From assembly GCA_018267095.1 (NCBI GenBank), contig JAFDZC010000004.1, positions 152,936 to 216,935 of the forward strand: a stretch of DNA of 64,000 bases. The letters run 5' to 3'. Every line of letters starts with the position of its first letter. Position 1 is the first letter of the stretch. This DNA is from Bacteroidota bacterium. Lineage in GTDB: Bacteria > Bacteroidota > Bacteroidia > Flavobacteriales > Flavobacteriaceae. The notes beneath the pieces are model-generated. The model made no database searches. It saw only the letters and a list, made by a program, of their open reading frames with translations, and had not been told where the DNA came from. The position numbers were made by a program, and so were the translations under genes. This document shows, piece after piece, positions 52,939-61,628 of this stretch.

Positions 52939-54096
52939 ATGGCTAAATCAAAGATATACAAAATTATAGGCGGACTATTTATCATCGGATTAATAGTAGG
53001 TTTTGTTGTTTATTCCAACTTGACCAACCGACACAAAGCCATTTTAAAAACTACCTTGTTATATAAAAGTGGACTCGTTGATGCATACTGGAAAATCGAA
53101 AAGCATCGCAGCGAATACAAAATGATTTCACCAGATTTCTATATCGATGGAATTTACAAATCTATGGAAGGCCCGAAAGCTTCAAATTACATCCGGCTAA
53201 CCGAAGACTCAAGCTTGGTTTGGATAACTGATTTTCACGTACGAGCCTTGGATGCCAAAACGCGAAAATATATTTCAAAAGATTTTATCTGTCATCTCAA
53301 TGTTGATTTCAACGATGCTAACTACTACTCAAGTTTGGGTTTAGAAAACAGAATCGGCAAACAATATCCACGCATGGCTACGCTGTCACACGGCGTTGAA
53401 AATTTTGCTTTACCAAAAGGTTATGGCGTTCCGATGAAAGGCAATCAGTGGTTGTTGGCTACCACACAATCGCTCAACCACAACATCGCTGATGCAAATT
53501 ATTTAATCAAACATGAGGTTACCATTGGCTATCACCAAGACGATCAGCAAACACGGCCGTTGATGTGTCGGGCCATTTATATACAATTGCCATTTGACAA
53601 ACAAGATCCGTACAAAGAACCGATGGATCCGGCCGCAAATCAATGTACGCCGATTGAAACAAAAAATCATGTCTATGTTGACGGACAAGGCAATACTTAT
53701 TCTGGTCATTGGTTGATTAAACCCGGAAAAAAAATCTATCGAAGCAATGTAGACAACCAACTCATGATTACTGATAGTATACGTTTACACGCAGCGGCAG
53801 TGCACGCTCATCCGATGTCACGATATATCACACTTTTTGACAGCACCTCCAATCAAGCCGTTTTTACGAGCAAAATCCAGAACCACCAAAACAAGGTCGG
53901 CATAGATTACATCAGCCCTTTTTTGTCTGAAAAAGGAATCTGGCTCTACAAAAACCATCATTATGAATTGATTTTAGAAGTGAACAACACTTCCGGAAAA
54001 GACCAAGATATGATGGGCAGCATGTTTTTATTTTTCTACGACCAAGAGCTAGACCAACTGCTGCACAAGCAAAAGAAGTTGGCTTTGAAGAAATAA
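52939..54096 (+). CDS. Membrane-anchored protein resembling copper type II monooxygenases
   Basis: A 385-residue protein with one N-terminal membrane helix (about 6-28) and a large extracytoplasmic part. I start at the ATG at 52939, 5 bases after a -7 box. Two beta domains are likely. The C-terminal one has VHAHPMSR at 288-295, comparable to VHTHHLGK (CuM ligands) of peptidylglycine monooxygenase, and DQDMMGSMFLFFY (about 356-368), comparable to the DEMCNLYIMYY segment that carries the CuM Met ligand. The first domain has candidate CuH histidines in TDFHVR (100), ICHLN (119) and SLNHN (181). These are motif resemblances seen by eye; activity and substrate are unknown. Confidence 0.6.
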   Translation: MAKSKIYKIIGGLFIIGLIVGFVVYSNLTNRHKAILKTTLLYKSGLVDAYWKIEKHRSEYKMISPDFYIDGIYKSMEGPKASNYIRLTEDSSLVWITDFHVRALDAKTRKYISKDFICHLNVDFNDANYYSSLGLENRIGKQYPRMATLSHGVENFALPKGYGVPMKGNQWLLATTQSLNHNIADANYLIKHEVTIGYHQDDQQTRPLMCRAIYIQLPFDKQDPYKEPMDPAANQCTPIETKNHVYVDGQGNTYSGHWLIKPGKKIYRSNVDNQLMITDSIRLHAAAVHAHPMSRYITLFDSTSNQAVFTSKIQNHQNKVGIDYISPFLSEKGIWLYKNHHYELILEVNNTSGKDQDMMGSMFLFFYDQELDQLLHKQKKLALKK

Positions 54097-54120
54097 AAAA
54101 TCCGGCTCAAGACCGGACTT
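54095..54120 (-). terminator. Terminator of the MoxR gene
   Basis: TCCGG and CCGGA pair around CTCAAGA; on the minus strand a T run follows (54100-54095). It may also serve the convergent PHM-like gene. Confidence 0.75.
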
Positions 54121-54133
54121 TAAAATTATTTAG

Positions 54134-55087
54134 TTACAACAAAGTGCTGATAATTTTTTCAATGGAGATTCCCTCAGCGTCAGCTTTGTAGTTTTTCACC
54201 ACCCGATGACGCAGAATTCCTGTAGCAACAGCGTTGACATCTTCTTTATCCGGTGAGAACTTACCGTTGAAGGCCGCATGTGCCTTGGCCGCCAAAATCA
54301 GGTTTTGCGAGGCACGAGGTCCGGCTCCCCAATCGATGTAATTTTTAACAAAATCAGTTGCCAAACTATTGTCAGGGCGGGTTTTACTAACTAAGCTAAC
54401 TGCGTGTTCAATAACATTGTCAGCCACCGGAACTCGGCGGATGAGTTGTTGAAACTCGATGATTTCTTCGGCAGAGAACAAAGGTGTAATATTTACTTTG
54501 GCATCTGTAGTGGTGCTTTTGACCACTTGAACTTCTTCAGCAAAAGATGGATAATCAAGTTTAATAGAGAACATAAAACGGTCTAGCTGAGCTTCGGGCA
54601 ACGGATAGGTTCCCTCCTGCTCAATTGGGTTTTGGGTCGCCAAGACAAAATAAGGCAACGATAATTTGTAATTGTGCCCGGCAATGGTAACCGCGCGTTC
54701 TTGCATCGCTTCAAGTAAAGCTGCCTGAGTTTTAGGCGGCGTACGGTTGATCTCGTCAGCCAAAATAATATTCGAGAAAATAGGCCCTTTGATGAATTTA
54801 AACTGTCGATTTTCATCAAGAATTTCACTTCCGAGTATATCAGACGGCATCAAATCAGGGGTAAACTGTATGCGCTTAAAATCTAAGCCCAAAGCCTGCG
54901 CAATGGTATTGACCATAAGGGTTTTGGCCAGCCCAGGAACACCCACTAGTAAAGCGTGTCCGCCCGAGAAAATACTCAATAAAATTTGATCGACAACTTC
55001 GTCTTGACCAACGATTACTTTGGCAATTTCGGTTTTAAGTTCGGCTCGTTTGTGAACCAATTTTTGTATAGCTTGAACGTCTGACAT
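54134..55087 (-). CDS. MoxR-family AAA+ ATPase
   Basis: A 317-residue AAA+ ATPase: Walker A GVPGLAKTLMVN, Walker B ILADEINRTPPKTQ, sensor 1 FVLATQNPIEQEGTYPL, and sensor 2/lid DWGAGPRASQNLI. MoxR proteins act as chaperones that insert cofactors or assemble complexes, usually with VWA/DUF58 proteins; none is in the window. Here it follows the parvulin trio, which points to an envelope-protein role. Confidence 0.94.
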   Translation of the reverse strand: MSDVQAIQKLVHKRAELKTEIAKVIVGQDEVVDQILLSIFSGGHALLVGVPGLAKTLMVNTIAQALGLDFKRIQFTPDLMPSDILGSEILDENRQFKFIKGPIFSNIILADEINRTPPKTQAALLEAMQERAVTIAGHNYKLSLPYFVLATQNPIEQEGTYPLPEAQLDRFMFSIKLDYPSFAEEVQVVKSTTTDAKVNITPLFSAEEIIEFQQLIRRVPVADNVIEHAVSLVSKTRPDNSLATDFVKNYIDWGAGPRASQNLILAAKAHAAFNGKFSPDKEDVNAVATGILRHRVVKNYKADAEGISIEKIISTLL

Positions 55088-55125
55088 ATCTGTTAGCGAT
55101 GACCTGAATAGTTAGGAATGTTGAT

Positions 55126-56529
55126 TTATTTTTTGAGCCAATTGTTAGCGAACTCGCAATTACGGTATTCTCCGTTGATTTTGATATAGGTTTCTTTAAT
55201 TTTCTCTTCAGACCATTTGGCAATGGCTTGAATCTGTTTTTCTTTGAGCGCTAATTCCTTAATTTTAATATAATCGCGGGCATAATCCGCCGTGTGCTCA
55301 TTAATGCGGTTGGTAACGGTTACCAATTTGTATTTCTTTTTTCCGCTTTGCTCTGTATCGAGAATCGGAGCAGAAATTTCTCCTTCTTTTAAATTAGAAA
55401 CCTGAGAATACAAAGCCGGATCCATTTTGGTAAGTTCAAAATGGGTATCCTGAGTTTTCGGGTTGATGAGCACACCACCGTTGGAGCGGGTTTCTTTTTC
55501 TTCAGACTCAGCGCGAGCAGCATCGGCAAATGAAATTGTTTTATCGTCAATTTTTTTCTTGATGTTTAAGATGCGTTCCTTGGCTTCTTTGAGTGCTTGT
55601 TCATCTGTCTTAGGAACCAACAAAATGTGGCGCAAATCAAGATCTTGCCCACGGATTTTTTCTACATATATAATATGAAAGCCAAATTCGGTTTCAAAAG
55701 GCTCAGAAATTTCACCTTCGCCTAAACTAAAGGCAACATCTTTAAACTCTTTGACAAAAGGCGTTTTTTTGTTCATACGATAGTAACCTCCGTTGGAACT
55801 CGAGCCCGGATCTTGCGAGTACAAGACGGCCTTGGTGGCAAAACTAGAACCGCCTTCCACTTCTTTTTTGAGCTCTTTTAAACGATCAATTACCTTTTGT
55901 TTTTCGGCATCTGACACTTTAGGTATCACGACAATTTGTGAAACCTCCATCTCGGCACCAAAAACTGGCAGTTCAGATTCAGGTATTTTTTTAAAAAAAG
56001 TACGCACTTCTTCCGGGGTGATTTCGACCTTGTCAATAATTTTCTTTTGCATCTGACCAGCCAATTTGTTCATCTTGATGATGTCGGACAGCTCAGATTT
56101 GAATTCTTCTTCGTTGGGTTTTTTAAAGTAGGCAACCACTTTGTCCATAGAACCCAATTGCTCAACCATATAGGTAATTTGCTCGTCCATCTTGGATTTG
56201 ATATCATCATCGCTCACCACAATACTGTCTTGGATGGCTTGATGAGCATACAATTTGTCTTCGAGTAATTTGCCCAACATCTGACAACGCGAAATATCTT
56301 TGACCGAAGCTCCTTGACTGGTCATTTCTAAGTAGGCTTTATCGACATCCGATTCAAGAATGTTGAAGTCACCGACGGTAGCAATTACGCCATCAATTTT
56401 TTTGCGCATCGAACTCTGAGTCGCTTTGGGTTTGATGGTGTCTTTGATGATTTCTTGCGCCAAAACCGGCATTGAAAACATCAGAAATAATCCTAAGATA
56501 CATAGGATTCTATGGTTTGTAAACTTCAT
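55126..56529 (-). CDS. SurA-like peptidylprolyl isomerase
   Basis: A 467-residue periplasmic chaperone/isomerase. Signal peptide 1-24 (ending PVLAQ). SurA N-terminal helical domain about 40-165 (DGVIATVGDFNILESDVDKA). PpiC/parvulin domain about 175-275 (SQIVVIPKVSD and FGFHIIYVEKIRGQ); a second, degenerate parvulin domain about 280-390. I start at the ATG at 56529 (MKFTNHRIL), as the longer frame adds 8 residues before the signal. It overlaps the upstream gene by 20 bases. Likely assists outer-membrane protein folding. Confidence 0.92.
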   Translation of the reverse strand: MKFTNHRILCILGLFLMFSMPVLAQEIIKDTIKPKATQSSMRKKIDGVIATVGDFNILESDVDKAYLEMTSQGASVKDISRCQMLGKLLEDKLYAHQAIQDSIVVSDDDIKSKMDEQITYMVEQLGSMDKVVAYFKKPNEEEFKSELSDIIKMNKLAGQMQKKIIDKVEITPEEVRTFFKKIPESELPVFGAEMEVSQIVVIPKVSDAEKQKVIDRLKELKKEVEGGSSFATKAVLYSQDPGSSSNGGYYRMNKKTPFVKEFKDVAFSLGEGEISEPFETEFGFHIIYVEKIRGQDLDLRHILLVPKTDEQALKEAKERILNIKKKIDDKTISFADAARAESEEKETRSNGGVLINPKTQDTHFELTKMDPALYSQVSNLKEGEISAPILDTEQSGKKKYKLVTVTNRINEHTADYARDYIKIKELALKEKQIQAIAKWSEEKIKETYIKINGEYRNCEFANNWLKK

Positions 56530-57364
56530 ATTTTTTGTCTTTGATGGCGTCATCAGTAATTTCTTTTTCGAACTTTTTTATTAAATCTAATTTTCTTTGG
56601 TTAAGGATAACCTCGCGCAAAGTGGGTTTGATGTATGGATAGGGCGCTACTTGATTCTTATCAATTACTGACGCAATTTTAACCAAATACATATTTTTTC
56701 CGTCGTCTTTTTGGATGCTTTTTCCGGGTAAAATATACTCATCTCTATTGTCTGGGTTGATAAACGGCAACTTACTGTATACCTGACTCATCTCGACCCA
56801 AACCGTATCATTCAAAGCAAAATTGTTGAGCTTGATGGATTGTGCCTCCCAAAATTTTTTATCCGATTTTCTGAAATCAAAAAACTTGCTGCGGATGGTT
56901 TCATACTTTGGATGATCTTTACTCAAATTGACATATCTGAGGCGAACCAAAGTTCCGGTGGTTTTGAAATTCTCTTTATTCTGTTTGTAATAGGTTTCAA
57001 TTTCTTGGTCCGACACCACCGTATCAACCGTTGATTTAACCACTTCTTCGAGGTAAGCTTTTACGTATAAATCAACTTTATATTGTTGAATAAGCGTATC
57101 AAAGACTGCCTTTTTTGTATTGCTCAAATTAACTTCTGCCGCTTTAATCAGCAATTTTTGCGAGGCCCACCGATCAATAAAACTCCGCACAATAACTGCG
57201 CTGTCTTCTTTGGATGTTCCCGGCGGAACCAAATCTTTGATGTCTGATTTAAACAAAAAATCATCACCGACTCTGGCAATTGATTCGGGCTTGGCATTGG
57301 GCGTAAAAAACGAACACGAGGCCAAAGTAATCAAACCTATAAAAGCCAGGAGTTTTGCGTGCAT
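56510..57364 (-). CDS. Peptidylprolyl isomerase-like lipoprotein
   Basis: A 284-residue protein with lipobox LASC (Cys17) and a SurA-N-like helical region with VRSFIDRWASQKLLIK. No clear PpiC catalytic core is seen, so it may be a chaperone-only member. It is the middle gene of the parvulin trio, 2 bases after the first and overlapping the third. Confidence 0.82.
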   Translation of the reverse strand: MHAKLLAFIGLITLASCSFFTPNAKPESIARVGDDFLFKSDIKDLVPPGTSKEDSAVIVRSFIDRWASQKLLIKAAEVNLSNTKKAVFDTLIQQYKVDLYVKAYLEEVVKSTVDTVVSDQEIETYYKQNKENFKTTGTLVRLRYVNLSKDHPKYETIRSKFFDFRKSDKKFWEAQSIKLNNFALNDTVWVEMSQVYSKLPFINPDNRDEYILPGKSIQKDDGKNMYLVKIASVIDKNQVAPYPYIKPTLREVILNQRKLDLIKKFEKEITDDAIKDKKYEVYKP

Positions 57365-57366
57365 GC

Positions 57367-59337
57367 TTACTTTTTAACTTGTGCTTTCACACGCTCAAAA
57401 ACATCTTGATTGGTTTTGATGGTAAACTCTTTTTTGAGTTCCTGAACCCAATTTTGCTCAAGATATTGTTGATAATCATTGATGGCTTTACCTTTACATT
57501 CCTCAAGCGTTTTAGGTCCGGCCGGAATGATTTTATTTACTTTGGTCACAAAATAATACTCTCCGTCTTTGATGATATCTGAAACACCTTCTTGTTGTTT
57601 GAGATTTTTCGGTAGCGCGTCGTTACCTTCTTCAAAAACACCTACATTGGTCATAACTTCAACTTTTTCTTTGGTGTTGAATTTTTCTTTGATCTTCTCT
57701 GGCGCTATATTTTGCTTGAGCATTTTTTGAACTTTACCAATGATGTCTTTGTTGGTTGATGAAGCAATAATTACATCCAAACGATTTTTCCACTGATAAG
57801 CAGATTTGTGCGCATCATAGAAATTTTTCAATCCTAATGTATCGGTTTTTGAGCGATCCCAAATTTCTTTTTCCATCAAATCAAACAACAACAAGCCGTC
57901 GCGATACTCGTCCATGACATTGGCAAATTCAGTGAATTCACCTTCAAGATGGTCGGTGTAATAAGTGGTCAGTTGCTCGTCTAAGAATTTTTGATAATTC
58001 ACATCCACCATTTTAGCAACCGGTTTAATGTTGGCACTGGCTTTTTGTTGTGTTTTAAGATAAATAAGGAAAGTGGTTCCGCTGACCGGTTTGTCAATAA
58101 TGGTAAACAGCGGACCGTCAAAAGCTTTAGTGTCAGCCGGAACTTCCCATTTGTTATCGTAATAATCGTTGGTTACTGTTTTGGTCAAAGCCGCAAACAT
58201 TTTATCGTTGCGTTTGATTGGATATTTTTTTCTGAGCTTTTCGTTGAGTGAATTGGTAATGAGTCTTGAACGGTCGTCTTTAGAAACTTTGTTTTCGAGT
58301 TCAACCTTCATCTCATCGAATGATCGCAACGGATGTTTTTCGATGAGCTTTACAATGTGCCATCCAAATTTGGTCTGAAACGGAGCTGACAAGGGTTTGT
58401 CTGGCGTTAAGGCAAAAGCAGCATTTTCAAACTCTTCTGAACTCAACTGACCTGAACCAAAACGCGCCAAAACACCACCTTTTGATGATGATGATTTGTC
58501 ATCAGAGAATTGTTTCGCCAAACTTTCAAAACTTTCCCCTTGTTGTAATTTTTGATAAATATCGTCGATGTTCTTTTTGACTTTGGCGCGCTCCTCTGGT
58601 GTATCGTCTTTTGGGTTGAGCAACATAATATGCGCCACGGTTACTTCGCCACGGTTATCGCGAACATCATCAACTTTGATGATATGATAACCAAAACGGG
58701 TGCGCACCGGGTTTGAAATTTTGCCTACAGGAGTTTTAAAAGCTGCTGATTCAAAAGCATACACCATTCTGAATGCTGAAAAATATCCCAAGTCACCTTT
58801 GTTTTCTTTGGCCGATGGATCTTGAGAATTTTCTTGTGCCAATTTGCCAAAATCTTCTCCGTTTAATGCGCGTTTGCGAATTTCCATAATCTTGTTATAT
58901 GCCGCGAGTGTATCTGCAGGAGCTGCATTCTCATCGACCATAATCAAAATATGCGATGCTTTGATTTCTTTTTGTGAGCGTTTGTAACCTTCATCAACCA
59001 ACTCTTTGGTGACTTTTGAATCGCTCAAATAATTCTTTGAAAGTTGGGTGCGGTAAGATGCCAACTCATTTTTATACGAATCTCCGTTTTGTAAACCGAG
59101 TTTGTTGGCTTTGCTGATTTTGAGTTTGTATCCGATGAATAATTCCAGATATTGAGTCAAGTCTTTTTGAGACTCATCTTTAACCAAATCTAGGTTTTTG
59201 TTATATACCCTGACAAATTCATCGGTGTAGAAAGGTTTGTCATCAATGGTAAATAAAACTTCTTTTTTGACTGTTTGGGCATTGACCGAAAAGCTTGCGG
59301 CTAGAAGCCCCGCTAAAAACAACTGTTTTATTTTCAT
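57367..59337 (-). CDS. Two-domain parvulin-type peptidylprolyl isomerase
   Basis: A 656-residue periplasmic protein. Signal peptide 1-20 (ending VNAQ). Two PpiC domains in tandem: about 128-226 (ASHILIMVDE to RFGYHIIKVDD) and about 233-336 (VAHIMLLNPKDD to KFGWHIVKLIEKH). A long C-terminal helical region (about 370-656) is probably the substrate-binding chaperone part. First gene of the operon, with a full promoter. Confidence 0.92.
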   Translation of the reverse strand: MKIKQLFLAGLLAASFSVNAQTVKKEVLFTIDDKPFYTDEFVRVYNKNLDLVKDESQKDLTQYLELFIGYKLKISKANKLGLQNGDSYKNELASYRTQLSKNYLSDSKVTKELVDEGYKRSQKEIKASHILIMVDENAAPADTLAAYNKIMEIRKRALNGEDFGKLAQENSQDPSAKENKGDLGYFSAFRMVYAFESAAFKTPVGKISNPVRTRFGYHIIKVDDVRDNRGEVTVAHIMLLNPKDDTPEERAKVKKNIDDIYQKLQQGESFESLAKQFSDDKSSSSKGGVLARFGSGQLSSEEFENAAFALTPDKPLSAPFQTKFGWHIVKLIEKHPLRSFDEMKVELENKVSKDDRSRLITNSLNEKLRKKYPIKRNDKMFAALTKTVTNDYYDNKWEVPADTKAFDGPLFTIIDKPVSGTTFLIYLKTQQKASANIKPVAKMVDVNYQKFLDEQLTTYYTDHLEGEFTEFANVMDEYRDGLLLFDLMEKEIWDRSKTDTLGLKNFYDAHKSAYQWKNRLDVIIASSTNKDIIGKVQKMLKQNIAPEKIKEKFNTKEKVEVMTNVGVFEEGNDALPKNLKQQEGVSDIIKDGEYYFVTKVNKIIPAGPKTLEECKGKAINDYQQYLEQNWVQELKKEFTIKTNQDVFERVKAQVKK

Positions 59338-59412
59338 TTTAGTTTAAAATTTCTTGTTCGCTTTATTGCTTAAATTATTTTTTAGATTGGATTGTATCGG
59401 ATTAAAGGCCAA

Positions 59413-59442
59413 CAAAAATAACAATTCATACGCATTTAACAA
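59413..59442 (-). promoter_or_regulatory. Promoter of the parvulin operon
   Basis: On the minus strand: TTG at 59442-59440, 19 bases, TATTTTTG at 59420-59413. Leader about 70 bases. Confidence 0.7.
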
Positions 59443-59556
59443 CTATGCGCATTACTATTAACAAAAAATTATTAACGCCTCAACTGACGCGGAATCAGAG
59501 GATTTTATTACAAAAAAACAACTCAATATTTGACAGTTTATTCCATTCGGAAATAC

Positions 59557-59564
59557 TATTTTTG
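59557..59564 (+). promoter_or_regulatory. -7 box of prfC
   Basis: TATTTTTG matches TAnnTTTG; leader about 15 bases to 59584. A TTTG at 59529-59532 gives a spacer of 24, a little long. Confidence 0.5.
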
Positions 59565-59583
59565 CAGTCGCAATTTTTAGCTT

Positions 59584-61173
59584 ATGAGTTTTTTAAAAGA
59601 AATTGAACGTCGCAGAACCTTTGGAATCATCTCGCATCCGGATGCCGGTAAAACCACTTTGACAGAAAAACTGCTTCTTTTTGGAGGTGCTATTCAAGAA
59701 GCTGGAGCAGTCAAAAACAACAAAATCAAAAAAGGAGCCACCTCTGACTTTATGGAAATTGAGCGCCAAAGAGGAATCTCGGTTTCGACTTCGGTATTGG
59801 CTTTTAATTATAAAGACAAAAAAATCAATATCCTTGACACACCTGGCCATAAGGACTTTGCCGAAGATACTTACCGAACACTTACTGCTGTTGATAGTGT
59901 CATTGTGGTGATTGACGTAGCCAAAGGGGTCGAGGAGCAAACCGAAAAACTCGTTTCAGTTTGTAGATTGCGCAACATTCCGATGATTGTTTTTATCAAT
60001 AAATTGGATCGCGAGGGTAAAGATGCTTTTGACCTCATGGACGAAGTTGAACAAAAACTCGGACTCAAAGTTACTCCGCTGAGTTTTCCGATTGGGATGG
60101 GTTACGACTTTCAGGGCATTTATAATTTGTGGGAAAAGAACATAAATTTGTTCAGTGGCGACAGCCGAAAAAACATTGAAGAAACTATTGCTTTCTCAGA
60201 TTTACAGAGCCCTGAACTAGAAAAAATCATCGGCCAAAACCCAGCCAACAAACTACGCGAAGAACTCGAACTCATTGCCGAAGTTTATCCTGACTTTGAT
60301 CGTCAAGCTTATTTAGAGGGTAGCTTACAGCCGGTTTTTTTCGGTTCGGCTTTGAATAATTTTGGTGTGCGTGAATTGCTGGATTGCTTTATTGACATTG
60401 CTCCTGCTCCACGTGCTAAAGAATCGGACACGCGTTTGGTTGAACCTACTGAAGAAAAAATGTCGGGTTTTGTTTTTAAGATTCACGCGAATATGGATCC
60501 GAAGCATCGAGATCGTTTGGCATTTGTGAAAATTGTATCGGGCACCTTTGAACGCAACAAACCTTATTTACATGTTCGCCATAATAAAAACCTAAAGTTT
60601 TCAAGTCCGAATGCTTTTTTTGCTGAGAAAAAAGAAATCATTGACATATCTTATCCGGGCGATATTGTAGGCTTACATGACACCGGAAATTTTAAAATCG
60701 GCGACACTTTAACAGAGGGTGAAAACATGAACTTTAGAGGAATTCCGAGTTTCTCACCGGAACATTTTAGATACATCAACAACGCAGATCCGCTCAAAGC
60801 TAAACAACTCGAAAAAGGCATCGACCAATTGATGGATGAAGGAGTTGCCCAACTTTTTACTTTAGAATTGAACAACCGAAAAGTTATCGGGACCGTGGGT
60901 GCACTTCAGTATGAGGTAATTCAATATCGATTGGAACATGAGTACGGAGCCAAATGCACTTATGAGAACTTTCCGGTACACAAAGCTTGTTGGGTAAAAC
61001 CAGAGGATCCAAAAAACGAAGAATTCAAAGAATTTAAAAGGATTAAACAAAAGTTTTTGGCTAAAGACAAATATGACCAATTGGTTTTTTTAGCAGATTC
61101 TGATTTTACAATCCAGATGACCATTAGCAAATATCCGAGTGTCAAATTATATTTCACATCAGAATTTGAATAG
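59584..61173 (+). CDS. prfC: Peptide chain release factor 3
   Basis: A 529-residue GTPase that removes RF1/RF2 from the ribosome. G1 HPDAGKTTLTEK, G2 in the RGISVSTS loop, G3 DTPGHKDF and G4 NKLDREGKDAF match RF3; domains II and III follow with GDIVGLHDTGNFKIGDTL. Length is normal. Single gene with its own promoter. Confidence 0.97.
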   Translation: MSFLKEIERRRTFGIISHPDAGKTTLTEKLLLFGGAIQEAGAVKNNKIKKGATSDFMEIERQRGISVSTSVLAFNYKDKKINILDTPGHKDFAEDTYRTLTAVDSVIVVIDVAKGVEEQTEKLVSVCRLRNIPMIVFINKLDREGKDAFDLMDEVEQKLGLKVTPLSFPIGMGYDFQGIYNLWEKNINLFSGDSRKNIEETIAFSDLQSPELEKIIGQNPANKLREELELIAEVYPDFDRQAYLEGSLQPVFFGSALNNFGVRELLDCFIDIAPAPRAKESDTRLVEPTEEKMSGFVFKIHANMDPKHRDRLAFVKIVSGTFERNKPYLHVRHNKNLKFSSPNAFFAEKKEIIDISYPGDIVGLHDTGNFKIGDTLTEGENMNFRGIPSFSPEHFRYINNADPLKAKQLEKGIDQLMDEGVAQLFTLELNNRKVIGTVGALQYEVIQYRLEHEYGAKCTYENFPVHKACWVKPEDPKNEEFKEFKRIKQKFLAKDKYDQLVFLADSDFTIQMTISKYPSVKLYFTSEFE

Positions 61174-61236
61174 CACTAATTTTATGAGGATTTAAATTTA
61201 AAAAGCTGCTTAATTTTCAATATTTTAATATCGATG

Positions 61237-61267
61237 TTCGTTTTTTAAATTATGATTCATATATTTG
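61237..61267 (+). promoter_or_regulatory. Promoter of the small membrane protein gene
   Basis: TTCG at 61237-61240 (one base off TTTG), 19 bases, TATATTTG at 61260-61267. Leader about 15 bases to the ATG at 61288. Confidence 0.65.
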
Positions 61268-61287
61268 CGTCTTAATAGAACTATGAA

Positions 61288-61500
61288 ATGAAAAAGACTT
61301 TTTTGAATCTACCCCTCGTAATTCTGTTCGTCTTGATGGATGTGGCTGTTTTTGCACAACCTGGTGACGATGATGGTTCTGGTGGTTTGGAAGGAAATGA
61401 CCCACCGCCTGCTCCGATTAACACAAAACTAATTTGGTTAGCTATTATAGCTTTAATATATGGTTTTTACAGTATTAGAAAATACCGAAAAGCCATTTAA
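61288..61500 (+). CDS. Small exported membrane protein, function unknown
   Basis: A 70-residue protein. Signal peptide 1-23 (ending VFAQ), a short acidic Gly/Pro linker (PGDDDGSGGLEG then NDPPPAPINTK), one membrane helix (about 48-65), and a basic C-terminus (RKYRKAI). Small proteins of this layout are common next to T9SS cargo in Flavobacteria; the topology suggests a membrane anchor with the acidic linker outside. It has its own promoter and a strong terminator. Confidence 0.8.
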   Translation: MKKTFLNLPLVILFVLMDVAVFAQPGDDDGSGGLEGNDPPPAPINTKLIWLAIIALIYGFYSIRKYRKAI

Positions 61501-61518
61501 CAATCTATTATAAATATA

Positions 61519-61550
61519 AAAAAAGCCTGATTAACTATCAGGCTTTTTTT
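61519..61550 (+). terminator. Terminator of the small membrane protein gene
   Basis: AAAAAGCCTGAT and ATCAGGCTTTTT pair around TAACT, followed by T. Confidence 0.9.
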
Positions 61551-61578
61551 ATGTGCTTATGCAAAATAAATTTTCAAA

Positions 61579-61610
61579 CAAAAAAGCCCGCTCAAATGAG
61601 CGGGCTTTTC
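61579..61610 (-). terminator. Terminator of the T9SS cargo gene
   Basis: AAAAGCCCGCTC and GAGCGGGCTTTT pair around AAAT; on the minus strand T follows. It lies 19 bases after the stop codon of the convergent gene. Confidence 0.88.
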
Positions 61611-61628
61611 GTTATCAAAGATTAGTGA

